The notes: a model not told the origin generated them from the letters alone. Shown: positions 13,365 through 32,377, counted from the first letter of the stretch. The stretch: 64,000 nucleotides of DNA from Chamaecrista fasciculata (GCA_003254925.1 QANZ01016482.1:62001-126000); one strand, 5' to 3'. A program made the numbers and translations.

Positions 13365-13773
13365 ACTCGTCGGAAAGCCTGTGCCTGCGTTTCCCGACAC
13401 GTAAGGGAAATTGTTTTTATTTTGGGTCAGGCCCAACTTCGAGTACAAGATTAAGGAGTCCCAAAGTAACTTACAGAATTATCATCAAATTGGTCCGACA
13501 TTTCTCTTTTTCGGCCAATCTCATTCATTAAAAAAGACCGAAGCCAGCAATAACAGGGCCAGGCCCAAAATAAACAGAAACACCCAGAACAAACAGAACA
13601 CAGAAATCAGCCTACTGCAAAAGAAGAAAAGGAAAAAACAGCACTGTGGAAACCTTCAATAACTCGTTCAAAANTATTATCTTAATTTAGTTAATAACAT
13701 AAAAAAAATTGTTATAAAATGATATTAAAACAAATTTTATTTGTGAATGACTAAATTGATAAAGTAAAAGATA

Positions 13774-14317
13774 GGCAAAACACCCTTTCGTGCCCCTAAC
13801 GTTTGCTGTGATTTTCAGTTATACCTCTAATGTTTCATTTGTGTCAGTTGTGCCCCCAATGTGAAACGTTAGTTTCAATTATGTCCCCACCCTCGTTAGT
13901 GTACTGTTTTTCGAAACTTTTGAGCTTAGATTCGTGTTCGTTTCAGTTTGTTTTGATAAATGAGTTTATGGGTACTTATTTTTGACTCCTAAGGATCATT
14001 TTGCACATGGAAATTTTGAGAAAAATGCTTCATTTTGTTGCATTTCGTTTTGGTCCTTTTTAGGGTTCATCGAGTCCGATTTTCTTCGGATTTAGGGCTA
14101 TTTTGAGCTTAATCTTTGAAATTTATCCAAGGAATCAAGTTTGTGATGTCCGAAAATTAAAACCCATATGAAATCTGATCAAAATCGAGCTCAAATCGTG
14201 CAAAAATGGTATTTTTTTGTGGATGATTGAAATTGGGGGCATAATTGAAACTAACGTTTCACATTGGGGCACAACTGACACAAATGAAACGTTAGGGGCA
14301 CGAAATGGTATTTTGCC
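13774..14317. mobile_element. 544-bp Mutator-type TIR element (non-autonomous)
   Basis: Left end GGCAAAACACC and right end GGTATTTTGCC are inverted, and the terminal repeats extend about 110 bp with text such as GTTTCATTTGTGTCAGTTGT mirrored at the right end. Both flanks carry the identical 9-bp duplication TAAAAGATA (13765-13773 and 14318-14326), which is diagnostic of a Mutator-like insertion. The 300-bp centre has no open frame or recognised gene fragment. It lies about 1.3 kb upstream of the NFS2 start codon. Confidence 0.88.
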
Positions 14318-14326
14318 TAAAAGATA

Positions 14327-15150
14327 TTATATATATTAAAAATAATATATGTATATATATATTGATATTGATAAATATTACTTATAATAGTAAATTTTTT
14401 TTATACAAAGAGATTAGTTTAAATTTTATCCTTAGAAGTAAAACTTAGATTATAAAACTTAAGTATAAAATATCAATTTTTTTTATATATTAAAATAATT
14501 AAATAGTATATTTATATTTATAATTTATTTTTTTAATTTTAACGATTATAGATAAAAAAACTTACATTAATAAAAAAATATTTAAAACTTGAATTTAAAT
14601 ATTTTTAGTGTTGGTTTTCTACCAATAAAAGTTGATAAGGAGATGCCTTATAACTTATATTTATAAATGATTTTTAAGTACATCTATAAATGTTTATTTA
14701 GCCTTGAGTCATGCTCTGACATAGATGAGTTTCTGAATTCTACTCACCCAAACTTGTTTTTTTTTTAAAAAAAAAAATAATAATAATAACCTGCTTTGTT
14801 TTTTTATTTTTTTTTTTACTTTAGTACACCATCAATTAATCAATTAATTACCCATACTTTAGTTAGAGAATCGAGACGGTGCGTTGGTGTTGATTGATTG
14901 AGGCGGCGTGGTGCCATTGGTCCCGTCGATAAGGTGAAGGGTCAGGATTTCAAGAACTTCATAGCAACTGTGCTCTGTAAATTTCGAACGATCCATTTCC
15001 GTCCCTTCTGTCTTACTCTCACGCTCATCCAATCATCCTTCTCCTAAATTCTGAATCTCATCTCTCTCCACTGATTCACCCACTCAACTCATAGCACAGT
15101 TTTTAAGGGTTTTGCCAGAAAATTACTTTCGCCGATGACCTTTTCTCCTT
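14327..15150. promoter_or_regulatory. Promoter region and 5' leader start of the plastid cysteine desulfurase gene
   Basis: The region is AT-rich to about 14,860, then turns to CT-rich leader-like sequence. No exact TATA box can be assigned with confidence. The leader probably contains an intron at 15279-15494 (TTTTCCAG|GTGC to CTCCCAG|GTAT), since both borders are canonical and the coding start follows at 15588. Confidence 0.4.
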
Positions 15151-15587
15151 ACTCTTGAACTCCGACTTTGTGACGGGAGGTTGGAGCTACCGTTCGCGCG
15201 AAAACAAAAAATCAACTCCGGTGGCATCACCCTCCTCCTGCATTTCTTTACTTATCTCCTCTCAACGGAATTTTCCAGGTGCTTTTTCGGTTTTTCCTTC
15301 ATTTTTCTTTTTGCTTATTCCTGTGTTAAATATTAATATCCTTATGTTATACATAAAGTTTCCTCTCCTCTTCGTCTCTGATTTTTGTTTTTATTTTGAT
15401 TTTGGTTCCGGGTTGCTATTTTCTTTTTTTCTTCTTCTTGATAGTGAAAGGGTATTTGACTGTTTGTGATGCATACTTTTTAACTTGCTCCCAGGTATAG
15501 AAAGGGTATTTGCTTTCCACAGAATCCAATACACATTGGTTGTGTGCAAAACTGCAAATAGTTAAGTTTCTGGTTGGGCGTTCCACA

Positions 15588-21540
<5,953 letters not shown>

Positions 21541-22664
21541 ACTTTTATGTTGCTCTAACCATAATGTATTCTCCTGTATATTAATCTGTTAATGCATTTT
21601 GCATCAGTACCCACCACCCAGTTCATTTTCTTTATCAATTTTGAAGGTGAAAGGTGTATCCACTATCCACCACTTTTACTAAGGATGGAATCAAATGCAT
21701 CGTGTAATAAATGCAGGCTGAACTTTTTTGCTCCGTTTGATGGTTGAGAACTTGAGATTGTGTTTGGAACATGGCATTCAATTTTGTAGCAACTTAGAAT
21801 TGTGTGTGATTTAAATGCTTGGAAGTTGGAAACTTGGCTCTTAATTTTGCATGGTCTAACGGGTTTTTTGTCAGATTTTATTTATTTATTTGTTGCTTTT
21901 ATACATTAAGCTTACGAGGGTTTTCAAGTGTTAAATCATCCAAATTAGCAACTAAAAATCTTAGTAGGTAGCATGATCAAATTCTGTGTTTCATGGCCAG
22001 ACAAAAAAAATAGCATGGTTGAGTTAATTCAATATCTAATTAATTTTTATAATCTATGCGAAAAATCTAAGTACTATAACAGTACTAGTACCACAACTTT
22101 CTGTAGTTTTTTCAGAAACATGGATTGAGATTAAATATTAGGGTATTTTGATCATATAACAAACTAAAATTATATTTTTATCATGACTTTAAACAGTATT
22201 TATTATAGTTTAATTTTAGTGAATATTACAGATAAAATTAGTGGTCAAAACATTTTGAAACAAAATCGGAATTAATGTCAGAATTTAACAATTGAAAGGT
22301 CAATTTCTTAGAGGTGGTAGCAATGACATTTTGTAATGCAAAACTTTGATTTCGATGTTTTAAAAGATGCAGCATTTTAGCTTTGATCTTCAATTTCATA
22401 AATATCTTCTTAAGAGAGTTACTCTCAACAACAAAAATTACAAAATTTTAACATATAGAAATCGAATTATTGACAATATTTTTAAAGGGTCGAATGATTA
22501 TAGTAACTGTGGCCAAAAAAAAAATGAATATAGCAAGAGTTATGGTAGTAGTTATTAGTTAACCTTTCCTTTCTTTTTCAAAGCTAATATGCTAAAAGTT
22601 AGCCATTGACTTCACTATTAGTGTAAGATTATGTCTTCGTCTTGTCGCCTAATGAATGTATTTT

Positions 22665-22672
<8 letters not shown>

Positions 22673-22702
<30 letters not shown>
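22673..22702. repeat. (AT)n microsatellite
   Basis: An uninterrupted AT dinucleotide run about 30 bp long in the spacer downstream of the desulfurase gene. Confidence 0.9.
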
Positions 22703-22704
<2 letters not shown>

Positions 22705-23419
22705 TGTACAAGAAGTGACAGATGAATTGGGTCTATTCAAGATGACTGTAACATGGAAGTAGAAAAATCAGCTGCAGGACCTTAAGAGCAGGTAGGAGAC
22801 CTCCCTACATTGCTATAAACACATATAACTAATTAATGATGATTTTTTATTAAATGCTAAAAATTTCTTCCAAACTATAGCTATGTTAGTTTCATTTCTC
22901 AATAATTTTAGTCAGCTTGACTGTTCTTGAGGATTGAATTAGAAAGTTAGTTATGGAAAACGATAATATGATATATTATCATACAAAACTATTATAAAAA
23001 ATAATAAACTTTGGATTATCAAAAGTGTAACTCACTTGTTCTACAACAAAGAAAAAAATACAATTTTAATGTGAATAATCACGTATAAGTAAGCAAACAA
23101 TTATATATTTAATTAAACCCATCAACTATGAAATAAGCGGGGGAATGTGACTAATTAAGGTCAACGGAAATCACATGGCTTTCTCCACAAGTGAAAATCA
23201 ACTGCCTAAAACATGGAACCCCTGAAAGAAGGATTTAAAACCATTTTTCACTAATTATCTACTTAATATATATTTTATATGCAATTTGCACTCCAAAAGC
23301 TGTATTTAAAAACAAATTAAATAGTGCTGCACTTTTCACACTCAAAACTCAAAAATCTATGGATATGAGTAGTAATGACAACAAAAATGCCATATCATGC
23401 AATTTGAGTTCAATCAATC

Positions 23420-23447
23420 AATATATATATATATATATATATATATA
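23420..23447. repeat. (AT)n microsatellite
   Basis: An uninterrupted AT dinucleotide run about 28 bp long in the gene-free spacer. Confidence 0.9.
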
Positions 23448-23754
23448 ACTTTTTTTTTGGCCAAATGTAAAACTGTTTTTGGATCACTTGCCTTGCGCAA
23501 AGCAAAATGTGTCTGAGCTGAACATGTGATGTGAGGCAAAAAAATGTCTGAAAGCATGAATTTTATGCCTGATTGCGTTTACATGAGTGGTAGATCCCAT
23601 ATCTTTTCCATGTTTGCATTTTTTGAAAAAATGGCAACCACAATTGATGTAATCATTATTTCCTCAGTTTCGTCATTACTTCAAGTCTCGTAAACAATAT
23701 AATTACTTAAATAAAATATTAAAATAGTCTAATGACGTGGCTGGACTGATGTGA

Positions 23755-24110
23755 TATTTTTAAAAAAAACTTGACATCGATTTTTAGTTTTGTCCCTAAT
23801 GTTTATTCATTATTAATTTTGTCTTTAAAATTTTACATTTTAGTCAATTTTATTATTTAACTGACTTCTTTTAATAAGCTAAAAGCAGACTTCGTCATAT
23901 TTGGAATCTCAATTAATATGTGAATTTTTTTTCTACCAATTAGCTACGTAGAATTTATTATTAATATTTGATTAAATTTAAAATAAAAAAATAAAATCGA
24001 TCAAAATATAAAATTTTTAGAGCCAAAATTAACAGTAAACAAACATTGAAAAAAAAATTAAAAATTGATATAAAATTTAAAAATAAAAAATGTGTTTGCC
24101 CAAACCAATG
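23755..24110. repeat. Eroded AT-rich foldback element
   Basis: The left arm around 23778-23870 (ATCGATTTTTAGTTTTGTCC...) is mirrored by the right arm near 23990-24080 (GTAAACAAACATTG... ATTAAAAATTGATAT). The centre holds about 100 bp. No target duplication could be seen, so the family is unknown. Confidence 0.5.
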
Positions 24111-24299
24111 ATATGCTTTAGTTTTACACGTAGATTTGTGGAATAATTTTATTTATATTGTATTTATTTCATAATTAAATTTTCAACAAAAAAAAATATA
24201 TCTTTATATTTTTTTGTAGTAGTGAACATGATATTAAAGATATGAGGAATTAATTAAAATTCTCTTATCCTTTAATTAATGACAAACAAAATATTTATA

Positions 24300-24478
24300 T
24301 CTTATATTATATGGCTCCACCCCTTTCTGGTCGTCCACATTTTAAAACTATAGCACAAAATTAATAATAAGAGGAAAATTATTATTTGATCCCTTCTTTT
24401 TTACTGAGTTAACGATTTAGTCCCTCATTTATTTTACATACATATTTGCGTGCCCGTTAGGGCACGCAAAGGCTCTAG
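24300..24478 (+). mobile_element. 179-bp non-autonomous Helitron, copy 1
   Basis: The element starts TC (TCTTATATTATATGGCTCC) and ends CTAG. It sits between a host A and T, as Helitrons do. The 3' end has the expected hairpin GCGTGCCC-GTTA-GGGCACGC a few bases before CTAG. There is no terminal inverted repeat and no target duplication, again as expected. A near-identical copy of equal length lies at 28313-28491. Confidence 0.82.
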
Positions 24479-24589
24479 TATATATATATGCCTAGATGGC
24501 TTCAATTAAATAGGTATCACATAAGCTGTTCAATCACTCAAACCATTCTAGTGTTCTAAAGTTGTTAATTTATTATATCAATATCCATA

Positions 24590-24740
24590 TTTTATATTAT
24601 ATGGCTCCACCTCTTTCTGGTCGTCCATGTTTAAAATTATAGTCTATGAAATTAAAAATAAGAGAAAATTTACTATTTGGTCTCTCTTTCTTTACTAAGT
24701 TAACAATTTAGTCCCTTATTTATTTTACATACATATTTGG
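24590..24740 (+). mobile_element. Diverged, 3'-truncated Helitron-related copy
   Basis: This segment repeats the first ~150 bp of the Helitron at 24300 (TATATTATATGGCTCCACCT, then CTTTCTGGTCGTCCA) but with many changes. It stops before the 3' hairpin, where it reads TTTGGGCAACTGG instead. It starts about 110 bp after copy 1 ends. Confidence 0.65.
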
Positions 24741-25173
24741 GCAACTGGCCGTCTCTATTATTTCTTTGACTGGTTTGTGGAGGCACCCACTGATTTTGCC
24801 AATGTGTTAGTTGGCTAGTATATTATATTGCTCAACAAACAGACATACCATTTTTCTGTAAACAGAGAAGACACATGCATGCGTGCATAGGTGTACTTAA
24901 GCTCTTAATCTCATTTGCCCCCAAACTATAATCAATCCATATTTAATTTGTGAAGAACAATATAATATATGTATACATTATATCCAATTCCATAACTTTT
25001 TTGAATGATTATACTAACGAAAATTATAAGGTTAAGTTATGCAAATTTGCAAGCTTAACTAGATGCCAGTAGTACTTAATAATGAAGATTAGAGTTGACG
25101 AAAGATAATTTAAATAAATTCTCTTATTAATACGGTTAAAATTTAAGGAATATTATTTTACATTTTCATATTT

Positions 25174-25380
25174 CACTACAAGAAAAACCTCAATTAGAGA
25201 CGGAATTTTGCCCGTCTCCAATTCCCTCTCTAATTCGGGCGAACCTAATATAGAGACGGAATTCCGTGTCAAAATTAAAGACGGAATTTTTCGGTCTCTA
25301 ATTAGAGGCAGATTATTCTGTCTAATTTATTTTTTGGTTTTTTGAAAAATAGCAGCGGTTTTAAACCGCTACTATTGTAA
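25174..25380 (+). mobile_element. CACTA (En/Spm) transposon left terminus
   Basis: The terminus reads CACTACAAGAAAAACC, the standard end of plant CACTA elements. It is followed by subterminal repeats built on AGAGACGGAATT in both orientations, and by a short palindrome AGCGGTTTTAAACCGCT. A possible matching right end (CCCTTGTAGTA) lies at about 27276-27286, but the last base is wrong and no 3-bp duplication matches, so only the left end is called. Confidence 0.72.
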
Positions 25381-28312
25381 TTTTATTATTTTCCATTTAC
25401 AAGATAATTGCCTGACATTTTCTCTTCAAATATATATCATAAAAATTACTAATAAATACAAATTCATAATAATATTTATAATACTGCTACAAACTTACAA
25501 GGACACAAGACTACATAGTGCTATGATTTAGGTGCCATAAAAATTGAAACTACAATAAGTACGTTACAATACATATATATACATATATATACACTGAACA
25601 TATATATCTTTGTTGATTTATTAGAACATGGAAGAAGAATCAAGAATAGTAGAATACTAATACAAAAGTTTGCGTCGATAATCATGGAGAAGATTGGAAG
25701 AAACCCAAGAAAAGTAGGTGTTACTCACATGGAAATATGAGGAATTCAGAATCATCACTCCTTAAAATTAATATCCCATCCTCACATTCTATGAACATTT
25801 ATATATTTATATATATTTTTTTTTCCAACGTAACACCCCTTTTTGCTGATGAAGTTTCCAAAATCGGCAAAAGTCCAATCATTGAGCATGTGGTCTTAGG
25901 AATTGGCGCCACAATTCTCATTTCTCAAAACTTTCTATACGCTACATTATATTCATATCATCATATGTTAATCCATCTTTGACATCTATAAGTATTAGTG
26001 TACTACGTACATCATGATTAACAAACATGCATATATAGCCATTATTTTTTAATATCAGCACGTCAAATCTGTAAATGCATGAACATGCTAATTACAACAA
26101 TGTATTTTTAATGTTTTACCAATATATATATATATATTGTAGTTTAATTCTACGAGGATAAGGTGTGTTCATGATGTGGCTGTTCAATTCCTCCACCAAT
26201 ATACAACATATATATTGCGTTCATTTATTCATTATTAATTATTGCGTATATATTTTATACGATTACCACCTCATCCATCTATAACATGTGCACTACTGGG
26301 ATCCCTTAATTAAATAGTAATTTGTGGCTGCGGTGCACTTTGTTTTGTATAAGAAATAATTATTTATAAATATAGTATGTTTATTTTCATTTATTTTTAA
26401 ACTCCGGTGAATCTTTATATACTCAAATGTCAAATCTAAATTTCGAAAACTTTTAAAATAATTTTTATATGTTTATACCAATATTCTTCGTTTATAATCA
26501 CCAAATGTAAAAATAAATTATTAATATATATGAAAACACCACTAAATTATTATAATTAATTATATGCAATATTTAGTATTTTATAACTACAATTCTATAT
26601 TTTGTCTGCACACATGCTAGTTACATATAAACAATTATTATTACAAAAAAGATGTGAATTAAATGTCCTTTACCTAGCTATCCGGATCCATGAAGCGTAA
26701 ATTTTTATAGATAAACCATTCATATATATAGTAAGAATTATATATGCAAACTAGCTAACATCAGAGTAGTAGCTAGTATATAGGTGTGTATACGTGAATG
26801 TTATAATATCTATATTTATTTATTAAAGATAATACATAAACTTCTTCTTTAAAATATGAGGAAAGTGGAAAGATAACATGTCAAATTTGATCTATTTAGA
26901 TTTTAGATAATATTCTTCACCAAATCATACTTGATTAGATTACTTCAAAATTCTGAAATAAGCTACTATTCATCAAACAATAAATTTTAATTTATAATAA
27001 AACAATTCAATGATTCCTAAAAACACTATAATAAATATGAATATTTCTCAACTAATTATTTTTAACACCCATCAATGAAGTTGAGAAAATATATTATTTG
27101 TTATTAATTTTTACCGTTGGGATAATTAGTTAATAAAAATTCAACAATTAATAATAACTGATAAAATTACTGTAAAATCATTATAAAAAAATAAATTCCC
27201 ATATCTTTCTTACAGTTATTATATTGATAATCACAGATATATTATTATTGTGACCCCAAAAATGGTGTTCTTTTTCCCTTGTAGTAATGACTCTCATCTA
27301 AACATAACATTGAAGTAATTGCTCGACAGGTTAAATGTTCATTTTGGTCATCAAATTATGAGATCAATTTCATTTTGATCATCTTAAAATTATTTTTTTG
27401 TTCTATTTTAATTCATAAAATTTCCCATTTTGTCTACCGTTAGTCTAAAATGTGATTTATTCTGATTTATGTTATTATTTATAACTTGAACAATTAAGAT
27501 AAATAATCTCTCTCTTATTATATGTGTCGTAATAAGTGAATTGGTTAAAAAAGAAATCAAAATATCGATATAAATTTGTGATTTTTTTTTTTCAAAGAGT
27601 GAACATTTTTTTTTCCTCCTTATCAACTTACAAGATATGCATGAGCCAATACTTCAAAGTTCAAACTATACCTAATTTAATTTGCGTTAGTGTTATCTTG
27701 GAGAATAGAGACTTTATTATAACAAATCATCTCTTCTTTTGTTAATTACGGATGAAATTCATAAAAATGATCTGCTGATCTGGAAAAGGTTATCCCGATA
27801 CTATAATGTGGAGACCAAAATTTAACTCATGCTTAAAGCAATGAAAAATATACGTACACAACAGTGTTAAGCACGTACCGGAAGTTGAGTAAGAAAAAAT
27901 GGCATAATTTAGGGTTTAATTTGGCTATTTGGGATGTTTATATATATTTATATAACATATTGTCTATATCACGTTAGTTCAAATCTAGAATAATTTATTT
28001 TTTTGTTTTGATTTGAAGTAATTAAAGCTTCGAATTCCCCGTATCATAAGCAACCATTTAAATGCATGCATTTGTGATTTTTAATTTGTGCATATACATT
28101 ATACACTACTTCAATTCCTTCTTTTAAATATTATTATTATTATTACCTTGTAGATATTTCATATACTGCAATATTTGACTATAGCTGCGCAACCTAGCAT
28201 GATATTTCATATATTTAGTTTAGTCATTTTGGGGTTATTGACTTTAATTTTTCTTCCTAACCGTCTTCTATCAAATTTAGGTATTATTCATTTTGTTTGA
28301 CCTATATATATA

Positions 28313-28491
28313 TCTTATATTATATGGCTCCACCCTTTTATGGTCGTCCATATTTTAAAACTATAGTACAAAATTAATAATAAGAGGAAAAGTATTATTT
28401 GATCCCTTCTTTTTTACTGAGTTAACGATTTAGTCCCTCATTTATTTTACATATATATTTGTGTGCCCGTTATGGCACGCAAAGCTTCTAG
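28313..28491 (+). mobile_element. 179-bp non-autonomous Helitron, copy 2
   Basis: It begins TCTTATATTATATGGCTCC and ends CTAG between host A and T. The 3' hairpin GTGTGCCC-GTTA-TGGCACGC precedes the end by 7 bases. Length equals that of the copy at 24300-24478 and only scattered bases differ, so the two insertions come from the same recent family. Confidence 0.82.
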
Positions 28492-29902
28492 TATGGTGAT
28501 ATGGTTCCTCAAACCCACATACCTAATACCAAAATAAGTAATGGTATATATATTAGGTTTATATGAAGACGTTAGCTAATGCTAATCCCCAATAATAGTA
28601 TAATAACTATCTTACTGAACTAATATGTCCCTTTATGGAGCTACCACTAACATGGCCAAAATCATGATGTGAGATGGAGGCTTAAAAATCATTGATATTT
28701 TTCCATAAAAAGCGAAAATTTAATTAATTGTAATAAATATATTAATTATATATGGTTTACCAAAACCATGAGAATTAAAATATCTAAGCAGTAAATTAAG
28801 GCCGCACGCAAAGGGCTCTTCCGTTAAAACTTATAAACAGCCTCAAAATCCACAGTACGGCGCGGCTTTTCCCTTTGCTACGTTTTTCCTTCTCTTTTTT
28901 TAGGATAGTATAATTGTTATTTTATTTATAAGGTTTAAATGTCTTTTTTGTTCATTTAATTTTATGAAAAGATTAATTTAATTGTAGTTTATTGTCATTT
29001 TTTATGATTCAATTTTATTCCACTAACATCTAATTTTTAATAAATTTAAAATTAAATTTTAATCATATATATTAATTCCATTTGATTGTATTTTACGTAC
29101 TCGGTACCACCATTATTTATACTATAGTTAAATTTGAAACAAACTTAATACAAATGTTACAAGGAGTAATAAACCTACATAAACACTAGTTATTTTATAA
29201 TTCATAATTATTACATACTTAATAATATCCATTAACTCCTTTCATTTTCGTTATTGAGGCTAAAATGCACAAATTAGTCTCTAAAGTTTGATTGCTGTAC
29301 AAAAAACAAATATTTGAATTTTAGAAATAAAAAATGATTTTTTATTTTGTATAAATAATAAATTTTAATAATTTTTTTATTATTATTTTAATTTATTTGT
29401 TATTGTTAATTACAAAATATACTTAATTTTAGGTACTCTGGATGAATATAAAATGTAATAATAGGTATAAAACAAAAAAATATCTTTTAATTTTACAACG
29501 TCTTAAAATAAATTGTTACTCAAAATACAATTTTCTTTTTAATTTTTCAAAGTTCATGAAAATTTTGTTTTTTTTAAGCTATTATTAATTACATTTTCAT
29601 CAAAATTAAGTATATAAATTATATATAATTAATAATCATGGTATAATTCTAATACCATAAATTTATTCAAAGACCTATATATAATAAATAATAATACATG
29701 TCAACGAAGATTCAAGTTCACCCATTATATATAGGAAGTCACATGAGGAAAATTAGGACACAATCCATATTGAATCACTTTAGGCAATAAACAATTGGAC
29801 AACAACGTTCCCGGACAATATCCAAATTTACAATTAGTTAATTGAAAATTGAAGCAGCAAGTTTGCAACAACTCCAAATTCCTAGCTAGCTAACTCTCTA
29901 AC

Positions 29903-29910
29903 TATAAATA
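29903..29910 (+). promoter_or_regulatory. TATA box of the polygalacturonase gene
   Basis: TATAAATA lies about 140 bp before the start codon and is followed by a C/T-rich leader, the usual plant promoter arrangement. Confidence 0.65.
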
Positions 29911-29970
29911 CCCCTCAAAACCGTCCCAACTCCCCCATTACCACTTCCACCACCACCTCCTCATCTTCCT

Positions 29971-29974
<4 letters not shown>

Positions 29975-30001
<27 letters not shown>
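29975..30001. repeat. (CT)n microsatellite in the polygalacturonase 5' leader
   Basis: A CT run about 27 bp long lies 45 bp before the start codon, within the presumed 5' UTR. Pyrimidine-rich leaders of this kind are common in plant genes. Confidence 0.85.
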
Positions 30002-30046
30002 AACTTTCAAACTTCACTTCACTTCAATTCTCATTCCCTCCCAAAA

Positions 30047-32278
30047 ATGACTTCTCCTCTTCTCTTCCTTTTTCTCTTGTTCTTTTTCTTCTCCTCTTCC
30101 TTCTTCGCCGCCGCCTCGGCCTCGGCCACGGTGCACAATGTGGCGAGTTTCGGAGCCAAGGCCGACGGCAAGACCGACTCCACGAAGGCGTTCCTCAGCG
30201 CGTGGGGTCAGGCTTGCCGGTCGGCCTCTCCGGCCACCGTGTACGTGCCACCGGGCCGGTTCCTCCTCGGGAATGCGGTGTTTAGTGGTCCCTGTAACAG
30301 TAAAACTGCCGTCACATTCACCATTGATGGCACCTTGGTGGCTCCCTCCGACTACCACGTCATCGCTAAATCTGGAACGTGGATCATGTTTCAGCATCTT
30401 CATGGATTATCCGTTCGTGGTGGTTTGCTTGATGCCCAAGCCACTTCATTGTGGACTTGCAAGAACAAAGGCCAAAATTGCCCCACCGGAGCCACGGTAT
30501 GCAACAAAATTAAAACAAACCAAAACAAAACTTCCTTACTGTCCTTAATTGGATCATCAATTATATTAATAGTAATTTAAAATATGAGCTCTTTTATTTT
30601 TTTAAATTCATATATATATAGATAGTAGTATATATTAATGTCAGAGCATCATATCGATCACTGAAAATTAAGATACGCGCACATGATTGGTCCTTTAATT
30701 TATTGTTGAATGGTGAATAGACCAAGTGAGGAGTGGCATGACGAGATGAGCTATTTGAAATTTGAAAAGAGCGTTATATAGAGATTCCAACACGCGAAAT
30801 TGTAGCTGCAAAATTTATGCTGTAGAGTTCTGCAAAGCTAGGGATAGGCAATGATCGTATGTGGAACGGTTTCAACGGCCCAAATATAATAATATATAAT
30901 TAATTTTTATGAGATAATAATGTTATGGTTGACAGTGCAATGATTACGAGAAGTTGAAGCAAATAGAAAGTTTGGGGAGTTATATTATATATGGTGTGGT
31001 TATTAAGAGAGATTCTTTTTATTTATTAATTAATTGTATCGGTGGCCTAAACGGATGGAGTCGTGGAAGTTGAAACTGTTCCGTTAGTTTTCTTGAGAAT
31101 TGGGAACTGTGGGCCCACGCAACCTGGGGTGCGGTGAGGTCAAGAGACTTTTTTGCCTTTCATTGAATTTACTTGGTTTTCATGAGAATTAATAAAGCAG
31201 AATCATTTCACTAGTTCAAGTTATTTAGAAGATGGTCAAATCTTTTAAATAATTAATTAGCGTATAACATAGTAATTTTTTGTTTTGTTGTTTAACATAT
31301 TAGTGATTTTTGTAATTTTGTGTTGTGTTGTGTAGAGCTTACAATTTAGCAACTCCAACAACATTGTAGTCAGCGGGTTGACCTCAGTGAATAGCCAAAT
31401 GTTCCACATTGCGTTCAATGGATGCCAAAACGTAAAAGTACAAGGCGTGAAGATAAACGCGGCCGGAGACAGCCCTAACACCGACGGAATTCACGTTCAG
31501 TTATCGTCGGATGTCACCATACTTAACTCTAATATTCGCACCGGCGACGATTGCATCTCCATCGGCCCCGGCACCACCAACATGTGGATTGAAAATGTTG
31601 CATGCGGCCCTGGCCACGGAATAAGGTTCTTACTCAAAATACATATATAATTGTGTTTCTATAAGATTATTTTCAGTTTAGTTTATTAATCTTTTTGTGT
31701 TGGTTGTATATATGGCATGCAGTATTGGAAGCCTAGGAAGGGACTTAAAGGAAGCGGGTGTACAAAATGTGACAGTGAAAACGGTTACATTCACAGGCAC
31801 TCAGAATGGTGTGAGAATAAAGACATGGGGAAGGCCTAGCGATGGATTTGTGAAGAACGTGGTTTTTCAACATGCTGTTATGGTCAATGTCGAAAACCCC
31901 ATCGTAATTGACCAAAATTACTGCCCAGGAAACAAAGGCTGCCCCGGTCAGGTGAGCTTCATTTCATCTCCAAGGGTGTTTTCGGAATTCCAATATATAT
32001 TTTTCTGTTATGTTTCGTATTTACGTTAGTAATAATATAATTTAATTTAATTAAAACAGGCATCAGGGGTGAAAATCAGTGATGTGACGTACCAAGATAT
32101 TCATGGAACATCGGCAACAGAAGTTGCAGTGAAATTTGATTGCAGTTCAGAGAATCCATGCAGTGGGATAAGGTTGGAGGATGTGAAGCTAACGTATGCC
32201 AACAAAGTTGCTCAAGCTTCATGTTTTCACGCAGACGGATCAACGTCGGGCTTAGTTATACCGGAGAGTTGCTTGTAG
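30047..32278 (+). CDS. Secreted polygalacturonase, glycoside hydrolase family 28
   Basis: Four exons (30047-30496, 31336-31625, 31723-31951, 32060-32278) give 396 codons, so 395 aa, the normal size for plant polygalacturonases without a propeptide. The first ~26 residues are a strongly hydrophobic signal peptide rich in Leu and Phe, ending near ASA. All four family motifs are intact: NTDGIH with Asp200, GDDCIS with Asp221 and Asp222, GHGISIGS with His244, and RIK at 278-280. These residues hydrolyse alpha-1,4 bonds of pectic homogalacturonan, so the protein should act in the cell wall. Whether it is endo- or exo-acting and in which tissue it works cannot be read from the sequence. The first exon is much more GC-rich than its surroundings, which produces long spurious frames on both strands. 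Confidence 0.95.
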
Positions 32279-32353
32279 TTGTTCAATCAAACTTCAATCG
32301 TATTAGTGTACTAAATGATTCACTAGTCTCTGTCCTAAAACTCTTAGGACAAA

Positions 32354-32377
32354 GATATATATATATATATATATATA
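32354..32377. repeat. (AT)n microsatellite in the polygalacturonase 3' region
   Basis: An AT dinucleotide run about 24 bp long lies about 75 bp after the stop codon, probably within the 3' UTR. Confidence 0.85.

Larger units (their letters stand above)
21541..29880. other. 8.3-kb gene-free, transposon-littered spacer
   Basis: No gene was recognised between the desulfurase stop and the polygalacturonase promoter. The first few hundred bases are the desulfurase 3' UTR. The rest is AT-rich and carries Helitron copies, a CACTA terminus, eroded foldbacks and TA microsatellites, listed separately. The longest open frames (for example 25737-25982) have low-complexity composition and no recognisable domain. 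Confidence 0.6.

Noticed and set aside
25737..25982. 81-aa frame in the gene-free spacer
   Set aside because: The composition is low-complexity Ile/Tyr/Ser from AT-rich DNA and no domain is visible.
30014..30403. Long minus-strand open frame (129 aa) over polygalacturonase exon 1
   Set aside because: It is the GC-rich complement of a clear GH28 coding exon and has low-complexity Arg/Glu-rich composition.
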